The notes under the pieces were generated by a model. It was not told the origin of the DNA. It searched no databases and saw nothing but the letters and a program-made list of their open reading frames with translations. The position numbers and the translations under genes are program-made. Source: FEN-1219 sp039933105 (GTDB lineage Bacteria > Pseudomonadota > Gammaproteobacteria > Steroidobacterales > Rariloculaceae). Taken from it: a stretch of DNA of 64,000 nt. Every line of letters begins with the position of its first letter. Positions within the stretch are counted from its first letter, which is position 1. This document shows, piece after piece, positions 26,292-34,961 of this stretch. The stretch covers positions 53,176 through 117,175 of the forward strand of contig JBDTOT010000010.1 of NCBI GenBank assembly GCA_039933105.1. The letters run 5' to 3'.

Positions 26292-26309
26292 CGCAACCTT
26301 CAGGTTGCG
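26292..26309. promoter_or_regulatory. Palindromic operator copy 2 (ArsR/SRPBCC)
   Basis: CGCAACCT-tc-AGGTTGCG differs from copy 1 by one central base and lies 46 bp upstream in the direction of the operon, between the SRPBCC gene and the stop of the NTF2-like gene at 26312. Two identical half-site pairs around the expected promoter are what an ArsR autorepressor would need. I infer the ArsR protein as binder. Confidence 0.7.
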
Positions 26310-26311
26310 GT

Positions 26312-26887
26312 TTATTCTCCCGCGAGACTGCGCTGTGGCATGTCCTGCGGCCGGTCGGTCCACTTGACCTCTGGCCACACATGCACGCGCTGCTTGAAGC
26401 GCCAACCCTTCGCGGTCTTCACGAGCGTGTCCTCGTAGCCGCCTTCCCAGTGAATGGGGTCGCCCTGCGCCGTGGTCTTGTTCTGCATCGTGAGCAGCGT
26501 CGAGGTCGCCTTCGCGCCTTCCGGCGTCGCAACGATCGAAAGGTCTGCCACGATGTGATACTCGGGATTCGGTGTCGGCGGGCGGCAGCCGCCCTTGCCG
26601 TCGGAGCCGCCGGCGCGCGCGAGCTCGTCGCGGCCGCGGAACCAGACTTTCACGCCGCTGCCCCAGGTCTGCGAGACGCCAAACGTGCCGTCGTCCGTAA
26701 ACTGATCGGCGTAGTCGCTACCGCCGTTCGTGCAGTTCTCGAGGATGCGCGAATAGGCCTGAATCAGCTGCAGGATGTCGACGTAGTCCTGCGCGGGGAG
26801 CTTGTTGCCGCTTTGAGCGACGGCGCCGCCCGTGAGCAGGGTACCAGCGGCGGCAACCAGCATGAGACCGAACGACGTGCGTTGCAT
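26312..26887 (-). CDS. Exported SnoaL/NTF2-like protein
   Basis: A 191-residue protein with a signal peptide (MQRTSFGLMLVAAAGTLLTGGAVAQ). The rest looks like a SnoaL-type NTF2 cone: helix DYVDILQLIQAYSRILE, then DYADQFTDDGTFGV, FRGRDELA, HIVADLSIV and the terminal strands FKQRVHVWP. NTF2-like proteins are pocket proteins used as isomerases, cyclases, hydroxylases or plain binding proteins. Start at 26887 is set by the signal peptide and the GGAGAACAC just upstream. Gene order suggests co-transcription with the NHL protein gene (65 bases upstream). Function not known. Confidence 0.72.
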   Translation of the reverse strand: MQRTSFGLMLVAAAGTLLTGGAVAQSGNKLPAQDYVDILQLIQAYSRILENCTNGGSDYADQFTDDGTFGVSQTWGSGVKVWFRGRDELARAGGSDGKGGCRPPTPNPEYHIVADLSIVATPEGAKATSTLLTMQNKTTAQGDPIHWEGGYEDTLVKTAKGWRFKQRVHVWPEVKWTDRPQDMPQRSLAGE

Positions 26888-26952
26888 GGTGTGTTCTCCA
26901 GGTGATATCAGCGCGGTGATGATAGCGGGCGCCGCGCGAAACCACACGCGTG

Positions 26953-28215
26953 CTAGGGCGTATCCGACAACCGCCTCAGCGCGCGGCCCTTCGCGCTGTC
27001 GGCCGGCACGAACCGCTGCACGCGCTCGCCCTGGAACACTTCACCCGTGTACACGTTGCCGCTCGCATCGACGGCGATCATGTGCAACCCGAAGAACTGC
27101 CCGCCGTTCTCGCCCATGTGACCCATCTCGCCGAGTACGCGGCCGTCGGCGCGGTTCACGAACCAAATCCGGTTGTTCGTGAGGTCCGAAACATAGAGGA
27201 GACGCTGCGCGGGATCGGGCGACATTGCGATGCCACCCGTCGCGCCGCCGATCCCCGTGCCGGGCGCGATGACCCACTCGGCGATGAACTCACCCTGTTT
27301 GCTCGTGACATGAATGCGGTTCGCGTTGCGGTCCGCGGCGTAGACGCGGCCGTCGTGCGATACCTGGATCGTGAGATGCCCGGCGAAATCGCGCGGCATC
27401 GGGCCGTTCGGTGTGTAAGCGTGGTCGGCATCGTCGGTGCTGATGTCGCGCAAGCGTTTGCCGTACGCGCCCCAGCCGCGTTTGAATGCGAGTGAGTCGA
27501 GATCGAAGATCAGCACGCGGCCGCCGAGATAGTTGTCGGCCACGTAGATCTCTTGATCGGCCTGGACGACGCGGATCTCCTCGATCGTGCCCACCACCAT
27601 GGGAGTATCCGGCGGATACTTCGCGCGGAACGCCGCGCGTTTCTCGGCTTGTACCGCGAGCGCGGCCGCATCGCGCGGCGGTTGCGGCAAGAACGCGGCG
27701 ACGGGGCCGCGGCTGCCTTGCCCCGGCTTGCGGTCGTTCAACGTCGGCAATCCCACCGGACCGCCGTCCTCGCGCTCCGGCGTGTGCGCGATCTCGCCGA
27801 CGACGCGCCCCGTGCGCGTGTCGTACTTGCGCACCGTCTCCTGGCCGAGATAGGCGAAGCCCGCACCGTCGACGTCCGTGCCGTGGCCTTGTGGTGCATC
27901 GAACGAACCGATGACTTTGCCCGCGCGATCGATGTGAATCATCGCGGGCGCGCGCACGCAGCAGAGCCCGAGCGGCGGAGTGAGTTCGGCGTGCAGTTCG
28001 ATGTTGGTGAGGTCGTTCGGTCGGTTGTAGACCCAGACGGTGCCGTCGCGGTCGAGGGCCAGGCCGGTCACGCCGCCGAGCTTCCAGAGATTCGGCAGCT
28101 CCTTCGGCCACGTGGGGTCGAACACGAGGTCGGGTACCCGCTGCGCGAAGGCAGTCGCGAGCGGGGCCAGCAGCCCGGCCGCGAAGATCAGCGCGTAACG
28201 TCCCCGTCCCCCCAT
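26953..28215 (-). CDS. Exported NHL-repeat beta-propeller protein
   Basis: A 420-residue protein with a signal peptide (RYALIFAAGLLAPLATAFA). It contains about six NHL/SMP-30-type blades, such as GVTGLALDRDGTVWVYN, GAGFAYLGQETV, QEIYVADNYLGGRVLIF, VSHDGRVYAADRNANRIHV and HMIAVDASGNVYTGEV. The family includes peptidyl-amidating lyase (PAL-like) and lactonase-like propellers; the Asp, Asn and His residues needed for lyase metal binding cannot be confirmed by eye. Sited between a porin gene (upstream on the same strand, beyond its terminator) and the NTF2-like gene. Confidence 0.78.
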   Translation of the reverse strand: MGGRGRYALIFAAGLLAPLATAFAQRVPDLVFDPTWPKELPNLWKLGGVTGLALDRDGTVWVYNRPNDLTNIELHAELTPPLGLCCVRAPAMIHIDRAGKVIGSFDAPQGHGTDVDGAGFAYLGQETVRKYDTRTGRVVGEIAHTPEREDGGPVGLPTLNDRKPGQGSRGPVAAFLPQPPRDAAALAVQAEKRAAFRAKYPPDTPMVVGTIEEIRVVQADQEIYVADNYLGGRVLIFDLDSLAFKRGWGAYGKRLRDISTDDADHAYTPNGPMPRDFAGHLTIQVSHDGRVYAADRNANRIHVTSKQGEFIAEWVIAPGTGIGGATGGIAMSPDPAQRLLYVSDLTNNRIWFVNRADGRVLGEMGHMGENGGQFFGLHMIAVDASGNVYTGEVFQGERVQRFVPADSAKGRALRRLSDTP

Positions 28216-28239
28216 CGCAGGGAGTCTACCGAAAAAACA

Positions 28240-28271
28240 AAGCCCGCTCCGGGGGGGGTGGAGCGGGCTTC
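28240..28271 (-). terminator. Rho-independent terminator of the porin gene
   Basis: Stem AAGCCCGCTCC / GGAGCGGGCTT with a C/G-rich loop of nine bases; reading on the minus strand it is followed by TTGTTTTTT (28231-28239). It lies 23 bases after the porin stop and before the NHL protein start at 28215, so it separates the two transcripts. Confidence 0.88.
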
Positions 28272-28293
28272 GCCTTCGGGGATGCAGTCGTCG

Positions 28294-29358
28294 TTAGAAA
28301 GAGACCTGCGCCCAGAGACCGATTTCGTTGTGCTTGCCTTCGAGGGCGCCGGTCGTCGCGCCGATCGTGCCGTTCGAGGTCTTCAGCAAGCCGCCTTCGA
28401 CCTTGTCCTGCTTGTAAACGATCGCGAGATCGACCTTCGCCACCGGCGTGAAGATCACGCCCAAGTTGACGTACTTGTTCTCGAGCGCGGGTGCCAGATC
28501 CTTGCTCGGTTTCGCTTCGTCGACGCGCGCGAACAGCTGCACGTTCTTCTTGATGCTGTAAGCGCCCCAGATCGAATGACCGTCGCTGTTGTCACTCAGC
28601 GGATTCAGCACGGTGTTCCAGTTGTCGGCCTGGAAGAACTCGGCGCCGACTTTGAACTTGTCCTTGGCGTACGCCGCCAGGATTTCCGTGCGGTTCGCCG
28701 TATGGAACGTATTCACGCTCTCCCTGTCGAGGCCGCGCTTGCCGGCACGGTAGAACAGTGCGAGCGTCAGGCCTTTGACCGGCTCGAAGTCGATGCGCGA
28801 GTCGAGGTCGAGACCCTGGCTCCGTGTCGCGGTCTTGTACCCAGCGCCGTTGATCGCCGACACGGCGTAGTGCGCCTTGCCGCCGCCGAAAGCGCCTAAG
28901 ATGTGCGCGCCCCAGTCGGCGGAGGCCTCGAAGCCGATGCGCTCGATGAGCATGGTCTCGATGAAGCGGTTACCGTAGATGCCTTCGACGAACGGCAGCA
29001 GCGGGGTGTCTGCCGAGCCCAGACGCAGCGTGAACTTGTCGTTGAACTTGGCCTCTGCGTAGGCCTTCTTGACGAACAATTGCGTTTCGCTGTCGTTGGC
29101 GACGTAATTGAAGTCGGTCGTCAGGTTGACGGACCAGACTTTGTCGAACTGATGACCGAGGATGAAGTAAAAACGTTTGACGTCGAGACCGGTGCCGGAG
29201 GCATCCGTCTTGGCGCCGTTGCTCGTTTCGTCGACGTTCGTGAGGTCGACATAGGCTCTGCCGCCAATGGTCGTTTCGCCCGGCTCCGCCGCGCGAGTTG
29301 CGGCGCTGCTCATGGCGCAGGCAATGGCGAGGGTGGCGGACAACAGTGTCTTGTTCAT
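28294..29358 (-). CDS. Porin, probably phosphate-regulated (OprO/OprP-like)
   Basis: A 354-residue outer-membrane porin: signal peptide MNKTLLSATLAIACAMSSAATRA, alternating beta-strand pattern, and a C-terminal Phe (LWAQVSF) typical for Bam recognition. Segments such as VKRFYFILGHQFDKVW, GNRFIETMLIER and NRTEILAAYAKDKFKVGAEFFQ resemble phosphate-selective porin O/P family and related carbohydrate porins. The Pho-box-like promoter at 29415-29432 supports a role in taking up phosphate or phosphorylated compounds (inference). Lysine-rich eyelet residues (as in OprP) cannot be mapped by eye. Confidence 0.8.
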   Translation of the reverse strand: MNKTLLSATLAIACAMSSAATRAAEPGETTIGGRAYVDLTNVDETSNGAKTDASGTGLDVKRFYFILGHQFDKVWSVNLTTDFNYVANDSETQLFVKKAYAEAKFNDKFTLRLGSADTPLLPFVEGIYGNRFIETMLIERIGFEASADWGAHILGAFGGGKAHYAVSAINGAGYKTATRSQGLDLDSRIDFEPVKGLTLALFYRAGKRGLDRESVNTFHTANRTEILAAYAKDKFKVGAEFFQADNWNTVLNPLSDNSDGHSIWGAYSIKKNVQLFARVDEAKPSKDLAPALENKYVNLGVIFTPVAKVDLAIVYKQDKVEGGLLKTSNGTIGATTGALEGKHNEIGLWAQVSF

Positions 29359-29396
29359 GGAATCTCCGTATCGGGGGTGTTTCTGCGAAGTCGCGG

Positions 29397-29432
29397 CAAA
29401 GCTACCGGGGCTTCATTACAGTGTTGTTACAA
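29397..29432 (-). promoter_or_regulatory. Pho-box-like promoter of the porin gene
   Basis: Read on the minus strand: TTGTAAC, four bases, CTGTAAT (29432 down to 29415). The 11-bp direct-repeat spacing and the sequence fit the PhoB box (CTGTCAT N4 CTGTCAT, 4 and 6 of 7 matches). Ten bases later TAGCTT (about 29404-29399) can serve as the -10 element, the spacing used in PhoB-dependent promoters. The porin ATG is 57 bases from the box. Confidence 0.6.
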
Positions 29433-29563
29433 AAGGATCTCCGGCGGGCCGCATGCACCGGCTAATCATGTCTAGCGAAGGTGTCGGAACGATGAATGGC
29501 CCGTGACCCACACGGGGCCGGCCGACCATCGTAGAAGTGGCCAACCGGATGATTGCAGCGTAA

Positions 29564-31168
29564 ATGAGATTCTCTTGGACCAATCCGTATCCGACGACGC
29601 GTAGCCCGCTCTTCGCGCGCAACGTCGTTGCCACGTCGCAGCCGCTCGCCGCGCAGGCGGGGCTCGCGATGCTGCGCCAAGGCGGCAATGCGGTCGACGC
29701 GGCGGTCGCGGCGGCGGCTGCGATGGCGATCGTCGAACCGGTCTCGAACGGACTCGGCAGCGACAACTTCGCGATCGTGTGGGATGGCCATGCGCTGCAC
29801 GGACTGAACAGCTCGGGTCCCGCGCCTGCCGCGTGGACACGCGACTACTTCTTGCACAAGCACCGCGATGCGGTGCCAGCGCGCGGCTGGGACGCCGTCA
29901 CGGTGCCGGGCGCTGTTGCAGGCTGGGCGGCGCTGTCGCAACGCTTGGGCAAGCTGCCGTTCGCGGATCTGCTGCAGCCGGCCATCGAGCTCGCGGAGCG
30001 CGGCTACGGCGTGGGTGTCGTGACCGCCGCCAGCTGGGCGCGGCAGGTGCCTGTGCTACAGAGCGTTCCCGGTTTCCGCGAGGCGTTCATGCCGCACGGA
30101 CGGGCGCCGCAACCCGGCGAGCGGTTCCAGTTTCCGGCAGCAGCGGCCGCGTTGCGCAAGATTGCCGCGACGCGCGGCGAGGCGTTCTACCGCGGCGAGA
30201 TTGCGGCGGCGCTTGCGGCGCACAGCGTCGCGAACGGCGGCGCGATGACGCCGGGCGATCTCGCAGGTTTCATGCCCGAATGGGTCACGCCCATCGCAAC
30301 CGATTTCAGCGGCTACATGGTTCATGAGATTCCGCCGAACGGGCAGGGCATTGCCGCGCTGATGGCGCTCGGGATTCTGCGCCACCATGATCTCGCGGCG
30401 CTCCCAGTCGATAGCATCGCTTCACAGCATCTGCAGATCGAGGCCATGAAGCTCGCGTTCGCCGATGCGTATCGTTGGGTGGCCGACCCGCGCGCGATGA
30501 CGAACGTCAGGCCCGCCGATCTTCTCGACGACGGCTATTTAGCCCAGCGTGCGCGGCGCATCGATCCGAAGCGCGCGCAGGACTTTGCGCATGCCACGCC
30601 GCCGCGCGGCGGCACGATCTACCTCACGGCCGCCGACGCGAGCGGCATGATGGTGAGCCTCATTCAGTCGAACTACATGGGCTTCGGCAGCGGCATCGTC
30701 GTGCCGGGCACGGGCGTCAGCCTGCAGAACCGTGGCCACTGCTTCACGCTCGAAGCCGGCCATCCGAACGTCGTCGAGCCCGGCAAGCGGCCATTCCACA
30801 CGATCATCCCCGGCTTTCTGACGAAAGACGGCCGACCGCAAATGAGCTTCGGCGTCATGGGCGGCAACATGCAGCCGCAGGGACACTTACAGACGCTCGT
30901 GCGAATGCTTGTCTACGGTCAGCAGCCGCAGGCCGCGTGCGACGCGCCGCGGTGGAAGGTGGGCGTAGGTCGCCACATCGACTGCGAGGGCACGTGCGCG
31001 CCGGCGCTCGTCGACGGGTTGCGCGCGCTTGGCCACGACGTCGGGCCGATCGACTCGTCGAACGATTTCGGCTCCGGCCAGTTCATCTGGAAATTGTCGG
31101 ACGATGCCGAGGACGGCTACGTCGCGGCCAGCGATTCGCGTCGCGAAGGGCAGGCCGTCGGCTACTGA
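29564..31168 (+). CDS. Gamma-glutamyltransferase family protein (Ntn hydrolase)
   Basis: A 534-residue GGT-family enzyme. Family segments: ARNVVATSQPLAAQAG, GGNAVDAAVAAAAAM, the oxyanion and glutamate-binding NGLGSDNFAIVW, and the self-cleavage site RGGTIYLTAADASG with the Thr that becomes the small-subunit N-terminus, followed by VSLIQSNYMGFGSG. GGT enzymes cleave glutathione and other gamma-glutamyl compounds; members with cephalosporin-acylase activity are alike in sequence. There is no signal peptide, whereas canonical GGT is periplasmic, so the substrate may be cytoplasmic. Single gene, transcribed away from the porin. Confidence 0.88.
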   Translation: MRFSWTNPYPTTRSPLFARNVVATSQPLAAQAGLAMLRQGGNAVDAAVAAAAAMAIVEPVSNGLGSDNFAIVWDGHALHGLNSSGPAPAAWTRDYFLHKHRDAVPARGWDAVTVPGAVAGWAALSQRLGKLPFADLLQPAIELAERGYGVGVVTAASWARQVPVLQSVPGFREAFMPHGRAPQPGERFQFPAAAAALRKIAATRGEAFYRGEIAAALAAHSVANGGAMTPGDLAGFMPEWVTPIATDFSGYMVHEIPPNGQGIAALMALGILRHHDLAALPVDSIASQHLQIEAMKLAFADAYRWVADPRAMTNVRPADLLDDGYLAQRARRIDPKRAQDFAHATPPRGGTIYLTAADASGMMVSLIQSNYMGFGSGIVVPGTGVSLQNRGHCFTLEAGHPNVVEPGKRPFHTIIPGFLTKDGRPQMSFGVMGGNMQPQGHLQTLVRMLVYGQQPQAACDAPRWKVGVGRHIDCEGTCAPALVDGLRALGHDVGPIDSSNDFGSGQFIWKLSDDAEDGYVAASDSRREGQAVGY

Positions 31169-31199
31169 CGCCAGGGCGCACGATTCGCCGGATCGAGGC

Positions 31200-31970
31200 T
31201 CAGCGTGGATCGACCAGGCGCCGGTATTGCTCGGGCACGGGGCCGAGGGTTAGTAACGAAAGGAACCCGGTGGTATCCACCGGCGGCCAGACCTTTGCCG
31301 GCTCGTTGGGGTTGCCGGGCGTCGGGTCGTGCGGCAGGTACAACTGCCGTGGCCGCGCGAGGTAGGCGGCGCACGAGTCTTCTTCGTCGTGAGCGTAGTA
31401 AGTTTCGGTGCGTGCCGCTGGCAGCCATGGCCCCGCATCCTTTCTCCCGAAGTCCCACGGCTTGCGGTGCTGCCGAATCGCAGTGCGGCGCGCGACGTTC
31501 AGTGTCAGCACCACTCCCGGATCGCGGCCGACGTTCGCGAGTGCGCGCTGCTGCCAGTCGGGCGGTGGAGTGGCCCACGTGGCGCGCGCGACGGCCGCCT
31601 GCCAACGTGAGAGCGCGTCCTTCGCCATGTCGGCGGGTCGCGTGCAATGGGTGACCGCGGCGTCGATGACATAGCCCAGCACTGCGGGCTGCGGCAGACA
31701 GAACCACAAAGTACCGAGCCCGAGCCCTGCCGTGCCAGCGAGCAGAGCGCCCACACGCACGCCGTTCGAGACTGGCAGCACGCGAAACACCAGGCCGAGG
31801 ATCACGCCGGCGAAGGCGCCGCCCGGCCCCGTGATGAAAATACCGAGCAGCGGCCCCTGGTTCGCGTCCGGATTCAGCGCGATTGGTCCGAAGAAGCCGG
31901 CGATGAACCCGGTGGCGCCGAGCGCGGCAACCCAAAGCCTGATCGGGAGGCGTGGGCCTGCGTCGTTCAT
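31200..31970 (-). CDS. Membrane protein of unknown function
   Basis: A 256-residue protein. The N-terminal 110 residues have about three to four hydrophobic segments (LWVAALGATGFIAGFFGPIAL, GGAFAGVILGLVFRVL, VGALLAGTAGLGLGTLWF), followed by a soluble domain with ARRTAIRQHRKPWDFG and YYAHDEEDSCAAYLARP. The gene converges with the GGT gene. An alternative frame on the same strand is also open here, but only this one begins with a normal start and hydrophobic N-terminus. I do not recognise the family. Confidence 0.55.
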   Translation of the reverse strand: MNDAGPRLPIRLWVAALGATGFIAGFFGPIALNPDANQGPLLGIFITGPGGAFAGVILGLVFRVLPVSNGVRVGALLAGTAGLGLGTLWFCLPQPAVLGYVIDAAVTHCTRPADMAKDALSRWQAAVARATWATPPPDWQQRALANVGRDPGVVLTLNVARRTAIRQHRKPWDFGRKDAGPWLPAARTETYYAHDEEDSCAAYLARPRQLYLPHDPTPGNPNEPAKVWPPVDTTGFLSLLTLGPVPEQYRRLVDPR

Positions 31971-32067
31971 CGGTGCGGGGCTCGAAGCGTCATGGCGTAA
32001 TCATGCGCGCGGCAGCGCACGGCACGAGTGCCGGGTTCACGATTTCCGGCCGTGCAGATTCGAGGAC

Positions 32068-33018
32068 CTAAAAGAGGCCGAGATACAGCAGGTACAGGAT
32101 GCCGACGAGAATGAGTTTCTTCGTGACCCAGTACGTGGGGTAGTGCCACTCTTTGACGCGGCGGCCGTAGGTCTGCAGTACGTGCACGTACTGGAAGAAC
32201 GTGCTCAAGCCGCCTTGCTTGTCACCGACCTGATTCGGTGACGCGGCTGCGCGCACCATGCGGTGGCCGACGAAATGATTCAGCCAACGCACGAACCCGT
32301 TCGACAGCGGTCGCTCTATGTCGCACAGCAGTATCAGGCGCGTGACCGGCGTGCGGTTCTCCGCCGTGTGCACGTACGTCTCGTCGAACACGACGCCCTC
32401 GCCGTCCTTCCAGTAGTACGGCTCGCCGTCGACAGCGATGAAGCACTCGGGCGAATTCGGTGTCACGAGCCCCAGGTGATAGCGCAGTGAAGTCGCGAAC
32501 GGATCGCGGTGTGCGCCGAGCCGCGCGCCGGGCGGCAGCAGCGTGTACATCGCGGCGTTCAAACCGGGCACCTTGTTCACGAGCTCCGTTGCGCGCGGGC
32601 ACAGCGCTTGCGCCGACGGCACGGGGTCGTCATACCACTTCAGATAGAAGCGCTTCCAACCGGTGCGGAAGAACGTACGAAAGCCTGCATCGTTGTGCTT
32701 CTCGGCGGCTTTGATGTGGCCTTCGTCGAACAGCTTCATGCCTTCGTCGCGCAGCAACGTCCAGTTGTCGGCCAGCATCTTCAATTGCGGAAACGCGGCG
32801 ACGTCGACATACGGCGTCGTCGGCGCCGAAGAGAACGCGTACATCAGGCTGTTGTAGGGCGACGTCAATGTCGAGTGATCGAAGATCTGCCGCCGCAGCT
32901 TCAACCGCACGCGGCCGCGGAACTGGATGTACGTGGCCGTAGCGACGAACAGCGCGATGACCCATGCGCCGGGGTGCGCGAGCACTGCGAAAATGCCGGT
33001 TTGTATCGACGACCACAT
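32068..33018 (-). CDS. Aspartyl/asparaginyl beta-hydroxylase family, LpxO-like
   Basis: A 316-residue Fe(II)/2-oxoglutarate dioxygenase. N- and C-terminal hydrophobic helices (PGAWVIALFVATATYI and KLILVGILYLLYLGLF) anchor it to the membrane. The catalytic core has the first iron ligands His-x-Asp in GARLGAHRDPF, RYHLGLVTP, and the distal His in YVHTAENRTPVTRL with the Arg that binds 2-oxoglutarate. In Salmonella, LpxO hydroxylates the secondary acyl chain of lipid A. The two membrane anchors and length favour LpxO over peptide hydroxylases. Divergent from alaC. Confidence 0.85.
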   Translation of the reverse strand: MWSSIQTGIFAVLAHPGAWVIALFVATATYIQFRGRVRLKLRRQIFDHSTLTSPYNSLMYAFSSAPTTPYVDVAAFPQLKMLADNWTLLRDEGMKLFDEGHIKAAEKHNDAGFRTFFRTGWKRFYLKWYDDPVPSAQALCPRATELVNKVPGLNAAMYTLLPPGARLGAHRDPFATSLRYHLGLVTPNSPECFIAVDGEPYYWKDGEGVVFDETYVHTAENRTPVTRLILLCDIERPLSNGFVRWLNHFVGHRMVRAAASPNQVGDKQGGLSTFFQYVHVLQTYGRRVKEWHYPTYWVTKKLILVGILYLLYLGLF

Positions 33019-33179
33019 GCGGTGCGGAGTTTATACCCTTCGCGCGCGTGAACGCCCGCACACCCGTTTGCGTCGCGATCTTGTGGCGCCGCGCGTGGCT
33101 CGTCTAGACTGCGCCGCAGGTAGCAACTTGGGCTACCGACGTCGCTCGGACGGTTCCGGGCGCTTACGTGAGAGCACAC

Positions 33180-34400
33180 ATGGCAGTTTCCACTGCAGGC
33201 ACGCGCCGTTTTGCGCGCATCGAACGTCTTCCGCCCTACGTCTTCAGCATCACGGCCGAGCTCAAGCTCGCCGCGCGCCGCCGTGGCGAAGACGTCATCG
33301 ATCTCAGCATGGGCAATCCGGACGGCGCCACGCCGCCGCACATCGTCGCCAAGCTGGTCGAGGTTGCGCAGCGAACCGACACGCACGGTTACTCCGCTTC
33401 GAAGGGGATTCCGCGGCTGCGCCGTGCGATCTCGCATTGGTACAAGCGCCGATTCGAAGTCGACATCGATCCGGACAGTGAAGCCATCGTCACGATCGGT
33501 TCGAAAGAGGGCCTCGCGCACCTGATGCTCGCGACGCTCGACCGCGGCGACACGGTGCTCGTGCCGGAGCCGAGTTACCCCATTCACATGTACGGCGCAG
33601 TGATCGCGGGCGCCGACATTCGCAGCGTGCCAATCATGCCGGGCGGTGACTTCTTCGGCGAGCTCGAAGCTGCGATCCACAGCAGCTATCCGAAGCCGAA
33701 GATGATCGTGCTCGGGTTCCCGTCGAACCCCACGGCGCAATGCGTCGAGCTCGAGTTCTTCACGAAGCTCGTGGAGCTCGCGAAGAAGCACGACATCCTC
33801 GTGGTGCACGACCTCGCGTACGCCGACATCGTGTTCGACGGCTGGAAAGCGCCGTCGATCATGCAGGTGCCGGGCGCGAAAGACGTGGCCGTGGAGTTCT
33901 TCACACTGTCGAAGAGCTACAACATGGCCGGCTGGCGCATCGGTTTCATGGTCGGCAACGCGGAGCTCGTGCATGCGCTCGCGCGCATCAAGAGCTATCA
34001 CGACTACGGCACGTTCACGCCACTGCAGGTCGCGGCCATCGCGGCACTCGAAGGCGATCAGCAATGTGTGCTCGACATCGCCGCCACGTATCAACGCCGC
34101 CGCGACGTGCTCGTGAAGGGGCTCAACGAAGCTGGGTGGCCCGTCGAGACGCCGAAAGCTTCCATGTATGTGTGGGCACGAATCCCGGAGCGCTACCGTG
34201 AGCTCGGCTCGCTCGAGTTCTCGCGCCGCCTGCTCGAGGAAGCGAAGGTGTGCGCATCGCCCGGCGTCGGCTTCGGCGAGAAGGGCGACGGCTACGTGCG
34301 GCTCGCGATGATCGAGAACGAGAGCCGCATCCGGCAGGCTGTGCGCGGCATTCGCGCGATGCTGAACTCAGCGCGAGCCGCGCGCACGGCCGCGAGCTGA
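33180..34400 (+). CDS. alaC: Alanine transaminase AlaC-like aminotransferase
   Basis: PLP-dependent class I aminotransferase of 406 residues. It matches the AlaC N-terminus: RRFARIERLPPYVFSITAELK, then DLSMGNPDGATPPHIVAKL. The PLP-binding Lys is in TLSKSYNMAGWRIGFMVG. AlaC makes alanine from pyruvate with glutamate; LL-diaminopimelate aminotransferases are the nearest alternative, but the N-terminal conserved block is AlaC's. The ATG at 33180 is preferred over the GTG at 33168 because it places the start as in E. coli AlaC. Its end overlaps the tail of rluE by 33 bases on the other strand. Confidence 0.9.
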   Translation: MAVSTAGTRRFARIERLPPYVFSITAELKLAARRRGEDVIDLSMGNPDGATPPHIVAKLVEVAQRTDTHGYSASKGIPRLRRAISHWYKRRFEVDIDPDSEAIVTIGSKEGLAHLMLATLDRGDTVLVPEPSYPIHMYGAVIAGADIRSVPIMPGGDFFGELEAAIHSSYPKPKMIVLGFPSNPTAQCVELEFFTKLVELAKKHDILVVHDLAYADIVFDGWKAPSIMQVPGAKDVAVEFFTLSKSYNMAGWRIGFMVGNAELVHALARIKSYHDYGTFTPLQVAAIAALEGDQQCVLDIAATYQRRRDVLVKGLNEAGWPVETPKASMYVWARIPERYRELGSLEFSRRLLEEAKVCASPGVGFGEKGDGYVRLAMIENESRIRQAVRGIRAMLNSARAARTAAS

Positions 34401-34958
34401 CGATCCCACGCCCCATGGCGCGTGCGGCTCGATCTCGCGCCACTGGCCGAGTGCGAGACCCTCGACATTCACGTTGCCGATCGCAGCGCGCACGAGGCGC
34501 AGGGTCGGCAAGCCGACCTTCGCTGTCATGCGCCGCACCTGCCGGTTCTTGCCCTCGCGCAGCGTGAGCTCGAGCCACGCGGTCGGGATCTTCGCGCGAT
34601 AGCGGATCGGTGGGTCGCGGGGCCAGAGATTCGCAGGCTCGTCGATCAGTCGCGCACCGGCGGGCTGCGTCGTGAAATCACCGAGATCCAGGCCGGCGCG
34701 CAGGCGCGCGAGCGCGTCGTCGGTCGGGTCGCCTTCGACCTGCGCCCAATACACCTTCGGGAGCTTGTGGCGCGGATCGGCGATGCGCGTCTGTAGGGCG
34801 CCGTCGTCGGTCAGCAGCAGCAAGCCTTCGCTGTCGGTGTCGAGACGGCCGGCCGCGTACACGCCACGCACGTCCACGTAGTCGGCCAGGGTTTGTTTGC
34901 CGGGCTCCTGGCTGAATTTGCAGATGACGCCGTATGGCTTGTTCAGCGCGAGCAACAT
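34368..34958 (-). CDS. rluE: Pseudouridine synthase RluE-like (RsuA family)
   Basis: A 196-residue RsuA/RluE-type synthase without an N-terminal S4 domain, as in RluE, which modifies U2457 of 23S rRNA. The catalytic Asp is in AAGRLDTDSEGLLLLTDDG, and LREGKNRQVRRMTAKVGLPTLRLVR is the second conserved block. The C-terminal tail (GSSARGRARGSR) extends into the end of alaC on the opposite strand. Start ATG at 34958 begins directly with MLLALNKPYGV, the first conserved strand. Lies 3 bases after the antiporter stop, in the same operon direction. Confidence 0.88.
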   Translation of the reverse strand: MLLALNKPYGVICKFSQEPGKQTLADYVDVRGVYAAGRLDTDSEGLLLLTDDGALQTRIADPRHKLPKVYWAQVEGDPTDDALARLRAGLDLGDFTTQPAGARLIDEPANLWPRDPPIRYRAKIPTAWLELTLREGKNRQVRRMTAKVGLPTLRLVRAAIGNVNVEGLALGQWREIEPHAPWGVGSSARGRARGSR

Positions 34959-34961
34959 GCA

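Noticed and set aside
32901..34094. A 397-codon frame opposite alaC
   Set aside because: Arg/His-rich product with no known motif; alaC is certain.
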